Shown in pieces: positions 1 to 4,738 of a stretch of DNA of 26,068 nt; position 1 is the stretch's first letter; each line of letters opens with the position of its first letter. The notes under the pieces were generated by a model. The model was not told the DNA's origin. It did no database searches and saw only the letters and a program-made list of their open reading frames with translations. The stretch is from a virus. Both the position numbers and the translations under genes were made by a program. The stretch is from the IMG/VR virus record IMGVR_UViG_3300033143_003467, positions 1 to 26,068 of that record; one strand, 5' to 3'.

Positions 1-138
1 TATAAGTTTTTTTTTTATTTTTTTTAAAATATTACGAATTAATATATTTAATTTAAGATTAAAATAGCTCACATCTCCTAAAGTTGTGTTTGATTTAATA
101 TTTAATCTCTGATGTTCTGTTAAATATGGCCTTTTCAT
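1..138 (-). CDS. Partial hypothetical phage protein (C-terminus outside window)
   Basis: An open frame starts with ATG at 138 and stays open for 46 codons to the left edge, so the C-terminus is missing. The peptide begins MKRPYLTEHQRLNIKSNTTL, then GDVSYFNLKLNILIRNIL and a lysine-rich stretch. It reads like a real small phage protein: mixed polar sequence, and a basic, isoleucine/leucine-rich helix at the visible end. It follows the 162-431 gene on the same strand after a 23-bp gap, which suggests the same transcript. No domain is recognised. The start fits because nothing convincing lies upstream in frame. Confidence 0.5.
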   Translation of the reverse strand, partial: MKRPYLTEHQRLNIKSNTTLGDVSYFNLKLNILIRNILKKIKKKLI

Positions 139-161
139 ACTTTTATTTTATAGTTTTCTTT

Positions 162-431
162 TTAATATACCAATATATTTTTACAAATTATAACTTTTCC
201 GGGTATTTTCTTTATTATCGGAACACCTTTAAAAACCCCGTCTTGTCGATTAAAAGATTTTATTTTAATTAAATAAGAATTATCAATTATATCCGTTACA
301 ATACCTCGCATATTTAGTACCCAAAATTGCTTATTGTTTAAATCTTTTGCAGTACTGTCATAGATTATAACATTATCTCCTATTGCTATATTAGTAAAAT
401 GATTATTTGAAAAAAGTTTTAACTGTTTCAT
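162..431 (-). CDS. Hypothetical phage accessory protein, start placed at internal ATG
   Basis: A protein of about 89 residues beginning MKQLKLFSNNHFTNIAIGD. It is rich in beta-type sequence (VIIYDSTAKDL, FWVLNMRGIVTDIID, YLIKIKSFN), as in a small barrel or KOW-like fold, but I recognise no family. The frame extends upstream to an ATG at 497. That extension encodes a low-complexity KVYLKVYL stretch made by three short DNA repeats (431-466), so I place the start at 431, directly after the repeats. The QLKLF opening resembles N-termini of small Bacteroidota phage proteins. Function unknown. Confidence 0.55.
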   Translation of the reverse strand: MKQLKLFSNNHFTNIAIGDNVIIYDSTAKDLNNKQFWVLNMRGIVTDIIDNSYLIKIKSFNRQDGVFKGVPIIKKIPGKVIICKNILVY

Positions 432-466
432 TTTAGATAAACTTAGATAAACTTTTAGATAAACTT
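431..466. repeat. Three tandem copies of a 10-12 bp AT-rich unit
   Basis: On the plus strand the unit TTAGATAAAC occurs three times in a row (near 433-442, 443-452 and 455-464) with spacings of 10 and 12 bp. The array sits immediately upstream of the preferred start of the gene ending at 162. It could be a protein-binding array controlling that gene, or slipped-strand duplication in a leader. If the upstream start were used, it would encode KVYLKVYLSLSK. Confidence 0.6.
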
Positions 467-558
467 TTCTTTTATCCCTTGAATACCTTTTAAACAAATA
501 TATAAATATTAATTAAAGATATAAAAGAGTTCAAAAAAACTTTAATTCATTTTTTTGC

Positions 559-663
559 TCAACTAAACAGCATTGCACCCTTGACGTACATTTCATACGT
601 GCCGATACAGCCCTTTAACCGCTCGGATACTAATAATAGTATTTTGACTTTTTGCTCGTTCAT
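559..663 (-). CDS. Possible 34-residue protein downstream of a broken gene
   Basis: ATG at 663 to TGA at 559 gives a 34-residue peptide beginning MNEQKVKILLLVSERLKGCI and containing GTYEMYVKGAMLF. The composition is plausible for a short amphipathic helix pair. It lies on the same strand just after the PAPS-reductase-like remnant. It could be a real small phage gene or another fragment left by the event that damaged its neighbour. No family recognised. Confidence 0.35.
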   Translation of the reverse strand: MNEQKVKILLLVSERLKGCIGTYEMYVKGAMLFS

Positions 664-792
664 TTCGATTTTTTCAAGGTCTCCTGTTTTGGTTTGTCAA
701 ATTGCAGGAACTGTTTATAAACGTCTGTTTAGTTGCATCTGCTTTTTACATCTTTTTTTTATGAGTTCCGAGCGTTCAACTCCGGCAGATGT

Positions 793-1112
793 TTATATAA
801 TTGTTTCAATATTAAATAATTTTTGATTAAAATCAAATTCATTCATTGTCTTTCCGCTTAACCACCATTCAACCGCTAAATTTTCATCTCCTTTTGTAAG
901 TTTTGATAATTTCCATTGCGGATTTTTTGTCATTCCTATTTTTATTGCTTTTCTTATAGCTTTTAATCTTAAAGGCTCTTTCTTAAACTCATCAACCCTT
1001 GCCCCTTTTCGAGTTACAAGCGGACACCCAACACATCCAAGCCTTTTAAATTCATTTTTGATAAAGATTTTAAAAATTTAATTGACAAATCTATTTGTTT
1101 CTGTAATTTCAT
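793..1112 (-). pseudogene. Remnant of a phage PAPS-reductase-like (adenine nucleotide alpha hydrolase) gene with internal deletion and frameshift
   Basis: ATG at 1112 opens a peptide MKLQKQIDLSIKFLKSLSKM, which resembles the N-terminal helix of phage phosphoadenosine phosphosulfate reductase-like proteins. That frame soon stops (VLGVRL, then TAA). A different frame from about 1040 to 793 reads FKRLGCVGCPLVTRKGARV and, near its end, WWLSGKTMNEFDF. GCxGCP followed by a basic stretch and a WW(L/M) segment is the usual C-terminal signature of this family. The central nucleotide-binding part (SGGKDS loop), normally over 100 residues, is absent. I infer a large internal deletion plus frame disruption. 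The same frame stays coding-like beyond the TAA at 793, to a TAA at 715 (TSAGVERSELIKKRCKKQ). The start lies just downstream of a terminator-like leader (1133-1247). Confidence 0.6.
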
Positions 1113-1132
1113 TTTAAATTTTTTTACGGCAT

Positions 1133-1170
1133 AAAAAAAACCGTTATCACCTTAAAGGACCAACGGTTTT
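1133..1170 (-). terminator. Intrinsic terminator-like hairpin
   Basis: A nine-base-pair stem, AAAACCGTT pairing with AACGGTTTT, encloses a loop that itself contains the palindrome CCTTTAAGG. It runs into a tract of eight Ts on the minus strand. It lies 21 bp before the ATG of the PAPS-reductase-like remnant, so it is either the end of a small RNA or an attenuator. Confidence 0.6.
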
Positions 1171-1247
1171 AAACGGTTTTTTCGGCTTTCGCCTTATTTT
1201 AAATAATATTTTTCAGTATTCCGTTTTGTGTTGGTCCGTACAAAACT
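1133..1247 (-). ncRNA. Candidate small RNA or attenuator leader with alternative hairpins
   Basis: On the minus strand a promoter match (1253-1285) is followed by about 115 nt of structured sequence ending in eight Ts. Visible pairings, in transcript order: GTTTTGT/ACAAAAC (1246-1240 with 1229-1223); GGC-GAAA-GCC with a GNRA loop (about 1190-1181); and AAAACCGTT/AACGGTTTT (1170-1162 with 1145-1137), followed by Ts. A competing pairing joins GGACCAAC (1237-1230) to GTTGGTCC (1164-1157), which shares bases with the last stem. It could be a free small RNA or a switch leader for the gene starting at 1112. Confidence 0.5.
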
Positions 1248-1252
1248 TTGAG

Positions 1253-1285
1253 CAAAAATAAGAAACTTTTTTTTAAAAAACAAAA
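1253..1285 (-). promoter_or_regulatory. Bacteroidota-type promoter match
   Basis: On the minus strand TTTTG (1285-1281) is separated by 20 bp from TATTTTTG (1260-1253). This matches the known Bacteroidota consensus of a TTTG -33 box and a TAnnTTTG -7 box. The predicted start near 1247 sits exactly at the beginning of the structured leader. Such matches arise easily in AT-rich DNA; the agreement with the RNA structure raises confidence. Confidence 0.5.
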
Positions 1286-1300
1286 TTTAATTTGAATTAT

Positions 1301-1729
1301 TTAAAAATTTTCTTTTATATTACTACTTCCGCAAATAGGACAACATGAAAAATTAAAATTATCTGTTTCGTAAGCACTCCATTCATGTCCACAATCTTTA
1401 CATTTACATAAATGATTTTTTTCATATTCAATATCACCTAATGTTTGGAATAAAGATTTTCTTATTTTATCATCATTTTTACAGATATTTAATGTAATAT
1501 CAACTATCATCTTTCGGATATTATTAAATACTTCTGCTTGTTTTTTATCTTTATAATTTACATATCCATCTTCTGACATTAATACACTTAATATTTCCCA
1601 ATCACCTGCTAAAAGAGTGATACAATCACCATCTCTTTTATTATGAGATAATACTAATAAAGCATCATCGTTGTTTAATTCAGCTGCATATTCATTCAAA
1701 GCATTATAAAAATCTAATCTTAAATCCAT
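1301..1729 (-). CDS. Hypothetical protein with C-terminal zinc ribbon
   Basis: A 142-residue protein. Residues 1-100 are an alpha-helical region without a recognised fold (LRLDFYNALNEYAAEL, AGDWEILSVLMSEDGYVN). The C-terminus has two CxxC knuckles, CKCKDCGHEW and CCPICGSSNI, about 20 residues apart: a rubredoxin-like zinc ribbon as in small nucleic-acid-binding or protein-binding phage proteins. It lies on the minus strand 31 bp after the secreted-protein gene, probably in the same transcript from the divergent control region near 2300. The exact role cannot be inferred. Confidence 0.65.
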   Translation of the reverse strand: MDLRLDFYNALNEYAAELNNDDALLVLSHNKRDGDCITLLAGDWEILSVLMSEDGYVNYKDKKQAEVFNNIRKMIVDITLNICKNDDKIRKSLFQTLGDIEYEKNHLCKCKDCGHEWSAYETDNFNFSCCPICGSSNIKENF

Positions 1730-1760
1730 AATATCATTTTTTTTTAAAACAAAAATTATT

Positions 1761-2108
1761 TTAATAATCTGAATTTTCTAATTGTAAATTAATCTCATAA
1801 AGTACCATATCATAATCAATACAGAGCTTTCCGTCAATCTCATAAGCCCACTTATTAAGATAATTAATTGCAGTTTCTTGAGAAACTTTTTTAATTACAG
1901 ATTGTAATTTAATATAAGAATCAGACTGTAGATTAATAACATAAACAATCATATTATTATCTCCTTGCCACTTTTGAACTGCTAAAGTTCTAATTTTTGA
2001 ATAAACTTCCGGTCTTTTTTCTCGAATTAATTTAGCATTTGATTTTAATTGAGCAAAAGAAACGAATACTGTTAATATTAATACTGTTAAAATTGTTATT
2101 TTTTTCAT
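1761..2108 (-). CDS. Secreted hypothetical protein with signal peptide
   Basis: A 115-residue protein starting MKKITILTVLILTVFVSFAQ, a clear type I signal peptide with a hydrophobic core. The FAQ ending is the form common in Bacteroidota periplasmic and secreted proteins. The mature part (about 95 residues) has alternating hydrophobic strands (MIVYVINLQSDSYIKLQSVI) and a KKVSQETAINYLNKWAYEI helix, suggesting a small alpha/beta fold. A phage-encoded exported protein of this size could alter the host envelope (superinfection exclusion, a spanin-like part) or be a host-derived moron. No family recognised; envelope action is inferred only from the signal peptide. Confidence 0.65.
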   Translation of the reverse strand: MKKITILTVLILTVFVSFAQLKSNAKLIREKRPEVYSKIRTLAVQKWQGDNNMIVYVINLQSDSYIKLQSVIKKVSQETAINYLNKWAYEIDGKLCIDYDMVLYEINLQLENSDY

Positions 2109-2127
2109 TTTATTTAATTTAGTTAAT

Positions 2128-2280
2128 TTATTTATGTTCTGAATTGTAATGAGTTAAAATATCTTTACGTTTTTTGGAATTATAAAGGTCTTTCTCACAA
2201 TATTCATCTTTTGTTTTTATCCATTTAACAAGATTTCTTGCATATTTTTCCATATCTTTAAATTCTTTTGGAAATTTCAT
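2128..2280 (-). CDS. Small hypothetical protein, 50 residues
   Basis: ATG at 2280 to TAA at 2128 encodes a 50-residue, charged, mostly helical peptide opening MKFPKEFKDMEKYARNLVKW and ending THYNSEHK. It is the first gene of the leftward unit from the divergent control region 2281-2386 and lies 19 bp upstream of the secreted-protein gene. The sequence looks coding, with a balanced amphipathic pattern and no stops in a very AT-rich stretch. No known domain. Confidence 0.55.
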   Translation of the reverse strand: MKFPKEFKDMEKYARNLVKWIKTKDEYCEKDLYNSKKRKDILTHYNSEHK

Positions 2281-2296
2281 ATTAAATAATTTATCA

Positions 2297-2304
2297 CAAA
2301 AATA
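2297..2304 (-). promoter_or_regulatory. -7 box of a leftward promoter
   Basis: On the minus strand TATTTTTG fits TAnnTTTG exactly and lies 16 bp before the ATG at 2280. The matching -33 position (about 2324-2328) is weak. It would drive the 50-residue, secreted and zinc-ribbon genes. Confidence 0.35.
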
Positions 2305-2336
2305 AACTATTATTTCTGAATTATAGCATATTTCAG

Positions 2337-2352
2337 TATGTTGTATAACATA
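2337..2352. promoter_or_regulatory. 16-bp near-palindromic operator, copy 1
   Basis: TATGTTGTATAACATA has 6-bp inverted arms (TATGTT/AACATA) around GTAT, the form expected of a dimeric repressor or activator site. It lies between two divergently transcribed units, next to the -33 position of the rightward promoter and upstream of the leftward one. An identical 16-mer, in inverted orientation, lies at 21908-21923 before the portal gene. Confidence 0.6.
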
Positions 2353-2374
2353 TTTTTAGTATTGTTTTTTTGTT

Positions 2375-2382
2375 TATATTTG
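2375..2382 (+). promoter_or_regulatory. -7 box of a rightward promoter
   Basis: TATATTTG fits TAnnTTTG exactly. It lies only 4 bp before the ATG at 2387, so the transcript would be leaderless or nearly so. The -33 position is poor and is covered by the 3' edge of the 16-bp palindrome, which suggests control by the bound factor. Confidence 0.4.
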
Positions 2383-2386
2383 CATT

Positions 2387-2533
2387 ATGGAAAAAATTAA
2401 ATTACCAAAAGTAGACCCAAATAAAGTAAGAAAATTAAATGAGGGTGTAGATAACGAGAGTGGAAATAAATATATAGTAATGACAATTGTCTTTTGTATT
2501 GTAATAATATCATTATTAGCAATTGTTTTATAA
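2387..2533 (+). CDS. Small single-span membrane protein, 48 residues
   Basis: ATG at 2387 to TAA at 2531 encodes a 48-residue peptide. It has a polar N-terminus (MEKIKLPKVDPNKVRKLNEG) followed by a C-terminal hydrophobic helix (about residues 29-48, VIVMTIV-like to ISLLAIVL). It is probably a tail-anchored inner-membrane peptide. The stop codon overlaps the TAAC that begins the attC-like site, the typical arrangement for integron cassettes. First gene of the rightward unit. Function unknown; a small phage membrane protein could act in lysis or exclusion. Confidence 0.5.
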   Translation: MEKIKLPKVDPNKVRKLNEGVDNESGNKYIVMTIVFCIVIISLLAIVL

Positions 2534-2659
2534 CGGCTCGTATATGATTTTGTAGGTATTGTAAACCACTAATTTTGAATTACCTACATACTTTGAAATG
2601 AAGAAATAAATTTGAATTATTAACCTAACTGCCTATAAATTATATACTTTGTTATATGC
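2529..2659 (+). other. attC-like recombination site (integron cassette type)
   Basis: The two ends are imperfect inverted repeats arranged like attC core sites: TATAAC-GGCTC-GTATAT (2529-2545) and ATATAC-TTT-GTTATATGC (2642-2659). The right end has a GTTRRRY-like box (GTTATAT) and the left its complement, with inner L-like boxes separated by short unequal spacers. The arms extend further with GATTTTGTAGG against CCTATAAAT. The centre has a perfect 8-bp inverted repeat, TGTAGGTA/TACCTACA (2551-2558, 2581-2588), a variable terminal structure. The total of about 130 bp is normal for attC. No integron integrase is in the window. Confidence 0.55.
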
Positions 2660-2685
2660 TGGGCGGTTTTAAAACGGAAAATATT

Positions 2686-2964
2686 ATGAACAAGACTATT
2701 TGGAAATACGAATTAAAGATTGATGATTTGCAAAACGTGACAATGCCAATAGGCGCAGAAATACTAAGTGTGCAAATGCAAAATGATACACCTTGTTTAT
2801 GGGCTTTGGTAAATCCTGATGAAAAAGAAACTGATGCAAGAAATATAGAAACTTTTGGAACAGGACACCCAGTTACTTACGATATGGGTGTAACACGAAA
2901 ATTTATAGATACTTACCAAACAAGAGGATTGGTATTTCACGTATTTGAATATACTGGTGTGTAG
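2686..2964 (+). CDS. DUF7352-like protein, apparent integron cassette gene
   Basis: A 92-residue protein from the ATG at 2686, beginning MNKTIWKYELKIDDLQNVTM. The pattern IWKYELKIDDLQNVTMP, then IGAEILSVQ, LWALVNP, FGTGHPV and a closing FHVFEY is one I know from small proteins (DUF7352 type) found in phages and cassette arrays. The function is unknown. An in-frame ATG at 2656 lies inside the GTTATATGC box of the attC-like site and would add LGGFKTENI; I prefer 2686. The gene is bracketed by 20-bp inverted repeats (2640-2659 and 2969-2987), so it looks like one captured cassette. Confidence 0.65.
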   Translation: MNKTIWKYELKIDDLQNVTMPIGAEILSVQMQNDTPCLWALVNPDEKETDARNIETFGTGHPVTYDMGVTRKFIDTYQTRGLVFHVFEYTGV

Positions 2965-2968
2965 CCTT

Positions 2969-3010
2969 GCATATAACTTGTATATAAACGCAACTTTTGT
3001 ATTACAAAAG
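2969..3010 (+). repeat. Left half of a second attC-like site plus hairpin
   Basis: GCATATAAC-TT-GTATATAA (2969-2987) is the reverse complement, apart from one base in the spacer, of the right arm of the first attC-like site. It begins 5 bp after the stop of the cassette gene. A hairpin CTTTTGT-ATT-ACAAAAG (2994-3010) follows. No GTTATATGC partner is seen before the peptidase gene, so this site looks truncated. Confidence 0.5.
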
Positions 3011-3044
3011 ACTATAACAAATTGAATATTAATAATATAAAATT

Positions 3045-3539
3045 ATGAAGCATATATCAAAAAAAGAAATGTATTACTCCTCAACTGCTATTCGTTTGGG
3101 AATTAATAACACTCCGACACTGGAGCATTTTAAGAAATTAGATTTACTCGGTTTATTAATTTTTGAACCAATAAGAACTCATTTTAACGTCCCTATTAAG
3201 ATTAATTCAATGTATCGATGTCCTGAACTCAATAAAGCAATCGGAGGCAGCAGAACGTCTCAACATTGCCTTTGTGAAGCTATTGATATTGACGATACTC
3301 TCGGCGGATTAACTAATAAAGAAATATTTTATTTTATTGTCAATAATTTAGATTTCGACCAATTAATTTGGGAGTTCGGAACATCAAAAAATCCGGCATG
3401 GGTACATATTTCTTATAAAGTTTATAACGAAGAGAAAAATCGTAAAAAGATTACTATTTCATACACGAAAAATAATAAAGTAAAATATGCAAGTTTTTAC
3501 AATTTAGAAGATTTTGAATTTTTTAAAGTTAATTTATGA
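3045..3539 (+). CDS. M15-family peptidase, probable endolysin
   Basis: A 164-residue single-domain protein without a signal peptide. The M15/VanY-type metallopeptidase pattern is clear: SMYRCPELNKAIGG (residues 55-68), then SQHCLCEAIDI with zinc ligands His74 and Asp81, and WVHIS with the third ligand His121. In the family consensus SxHxxGxAxD the glycine is usual; here it is Cys77. Known members cleave peptidoglycan peptide bonds, and small phage members are endolysins or virion-associated lysins. It heads a close-packed group of small genes, two encoding membrane proteins that could supply the holin function. Next gene's ATG overlaps its stop (ATGA). Confidence 0.8.
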   Translation: MKHISKKEMYYSSTAIRLGINNTPTLEHFKKLDLLGLLIFEPIRTHFNVPIKINSMYRCPELNKAIGGSRTSQHCLCEAIDIDDTLGGLTNKEIFYFIVNNLDFDQLIWEFGTSKNPAWVHISYKVYNEEKNRKKITISYTKNNKVKYASFYNLEDFEFFKVNL

Positions 3540-3679
3540 AAAAATTAAACGAAATAGACGAGTTGCGAGACCTCCTTGACCAATTAGAAATTCAAGAAAC
3601 GGCAAAATTTCCAAATAAAGAACTAATTGAAATCATTCATAAACAGATTGAATTATCTGTTGAATTTTTAATAAATTAA
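3536..3679 (+). CDS. Small coiled-coil-like protein, 47 residues
   Basis: ATG at 3536 overlaps the TGA of the peptidase gene and the frame runs to TAA at 3677. The peptide (MKKLNEIDELRDLLDQLEIQ onward) is almost entirely amphipathic helix with leucine/isoleucine spacing suggestive of a short coiled coil. Overlap and spacing show translational coupling in a lysis-like cluster. No family recognised. Confidence 0.6.
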   Translation: MKKLNEIDELRDLLDQLEIQETAKFPNKELIEIIHKQIELSVEFLIN

Positions 3680-3681
3680 TT

Positions 3682-3849
3682 ATGAAAAAAACTATCGGAT
3701 ATATATTATTTGTTTTATTTATTGCCGGAGCGTTTACAATGGCAGCATTAATGTATAATTTATTATTTGCATTTATAATATTTGGAATGATAATCTTTCT
3801 TTCCGCATTCGTTTATTTAATAATTTATCTTATTACGTCAGACAAATGA
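3682..3849 (+). CDS. Small membrane protein, first of a tandem pair, holin candidate
   Basis: A 55-residue hydrophobic protein with two predicted membrane helices: MKKTIGYILFVLFIAGAF and FIIFGMIIFLSAFVYLII, ending YLITSDK. It is 2 bp after the previous gene and overlaps the next (ATGA at 3846). The next gene encodes a paralogue of the same length with the same ends (MKKxIGYIL...YLITSD). Small, two-span, positively charged N-terminus and position after a peptidoglycan peptidase all fit a holin or antiholin, but this is inference from context. Confidence 0.6.
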   Translation: MKKTIGYILFVLFIAGAFTMAALMYNLLFAFIIFGMIIFLSAFVYLIIYLITSDK

Positions 3850-4013
3850 AAAAAAATATCGGTTACATATTATTGATTTTGCTTATTATAGGAATGTTAA
3901 TGATAGCTATATTTATACCAGTTTTAAGATTTCCTATTATACTGTTTTTATCTATAATAACCTTTTCCGGATTACTTTGTTTAATCGTTTACTTAATTAC
4001 ATCAGATGAATGA
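3846..4013 (+). CDS. Small membrane protein, second of a tandem pair, holin/antiholin candidate
   Basis: A 55-residue protein, MKKNIGYILLILLIIGMLMI onward, with a second helix FPIILFLSIITFSGLLCLIVYLI and the end YLITSDE. Same length, same first and last motifs and same topology as the gene before it, so the pair arose by tandem duplication and then diverged in the loop (here IPVLRFP, with a proline and an arginine). A duplicated pair could act as holin and antiholin. Its end overlaps the next gene's start (ATG at 4006). Confidence 0.6.
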   Translation: MKKNIGYILLILLIIGMLMIAIFIPVLRFPIILFLSIITFSGLLCLIVYLITSDE

Positions 4014-4149
4014 AATAGACTTAAAAATTAGAAATTTACTTGAAGAAAATTCAGATACAATTATTATTAATGACAGAAATATTGATATAATAAATATTGA
4101 TATTGAAATGTTTTTATCTGATATTAAAACACTTATAAATGAACTATAA
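4006..4149 (+). CDS. Small acidic hypothetical protein, 47 residues
   Basis: ATG at 4006 overlaps the end of the membrane-protein gene; TAA ends at 4149, past the ATG of the HNH gene at 4139. The peptide (MNEIDLKIRNLLEENSDTII onward) is rich in isoleucine, asparagine and aspartate. Double overlap with both neighbours supports real, coupled translation. No family recognised. Confidence 0.55.
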   Translation: MNEIDLKIRNLLEENSDTIIINDRNIDIINIDIEMFLSDIKTLINEL

Positions 4150-4378
4150 AGAAAAATATTATAAATTTCACGGTTTAGATAAATCTGATGTTCTTTTTTG
4201 TAAAAATTGCGGTAAAATTGCAACGAATTTGCATCATGTGAAATATAAAAGCCAGGGCGGAACAGACGATCCTACAAATTTAATCCCACTTTGTTATGAT
4301 TGTCATTCCGGACACCATAATAATAACAACCCCACAACCGAAGAAATTGAAAGATTAATGTTAAATGAATTATTTTAA
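4139..4378 (+). CDS. HNH endonuclease
   Basis: A 79-residue protein. A zinc knuckle CKNC (about residues 21-24) is followed by LHHVKYKSQGGTDDPTNLIP, and then LCYDCHSGHH with the second CxxC. The LHH pair, the central Asn (N48 region) and the final His are the HNH catalytic and metal-binding pattern. Small phage HNH proteins act as nicking or double-strand nucleases and often assist the terminase in DNA packaging; homing activity is the alternative. This one is not next to the terminase but ends the rightward unit. Its stop (4376-4378) abuts the stop of the convergent holin-like gene with no space for a terminator. Confidence 0.85.
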   Translation: MNYKEKYYKFHGLDKSDVLFCKNCGKIATNLHHVKYKSQGGTDDPTNLIPLCYDCHSGHHNNNNPTTEEIERLMLNELF

Positions 4379-4738
4379 TTACAATTTTTCAATCAATTTA
4401 TTAAATACAACTGTATGATTATTAAAGGCGTTGGTATTATTTTTCAATGCTAAAACCATTTCTTTTTGTATTTCATTATCTTTTACTTTCATTTCTGCAT
4501 ATTTCGCAAGCTGATCGTTTCGCATTTCTTGCAATTCGCTATAAACAATTTCATTTTTCTGAGTTAATTCCTCTTTATCTTTTACTAATCTTTCCGTCTT
4601 TTGTCTTTCTTGGCTTTTAATATAACGAATTAAAACCACAATAACAATTATAAGAAGTATTAAGATAGCTCCGTAAGCTCCCCACGCCTCAATAAATGAT
4701 TTAGTTACTTCTACCGGTAATTCTGCCTGTAATATCAT
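4379..4738 (-). CDS. Holin-like protein with one membrane helix and a coiled coil
   Basis: A 119-residue protein. A short N-terminal segment (VEVTKSFIEAWGAYG) leads to one strong membrane helix (AILILLIIVIVVLIRYI, about residues 24-41). A long charged coiled-coil region to the end follows (QERQKTERLVKDKEELTQK). One N-terminal span plus a coiled coil is the layout of BhlA/UviB-type holins and of some Bacteroidota phage lysis proteins. It is the last gene of the late operon, where lysis genes often lie, and its start overlaps the stop of the gene before it. The holin role is inferred from topology and position. Confidence 0.6.
   Translation of the reverse strand: MILQAELPVEVTKSFIEAWGAYGAILILLIIVIVVLIRYIKSQERQKTERLVKDKEELTQKNEIVYSELQEMRNDQLAKYAEMKVKDNEIQKEMVLALKNNTNAFNNHTVVFNKLIEKL

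Noticed and set aside
431-466. CRISPR-like direct repeats
   Set aside because: Units are 10-12 bp, without spacers and only three copies, so this is not a CRISPR array.
581-826. Plus-strand open frame of 81 codons
   Set aside because: It lies antisense to the PAPS-reductase-like remnant and small peptide, has hydrophobic low-complexity sequence without family resemblance, and the minus strand carries the recognisable GCxGCP signature.
2656-2685. Upstream start for the cassette gene (ATG at 2656)
   Set aside because: It lies inside the attC-like core GTTATATGC and adds a poorly coding LGGFKTENI; the ATG at 2686 begins the recognised family sequence.
2640-2987. Insertion sequence or MITE defined by the 20-bp inverted repeats
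   Set aside because: The repeats have no flanking target duplication that I can see, no transposase, and their internal box layout fits attC half sites better.
4002-4223. Minus-strand frame of 73 codons
   Set aside because: Antisense to the acidic 47-residue gene and HNH gene, which have better evidence and overlapping starts.
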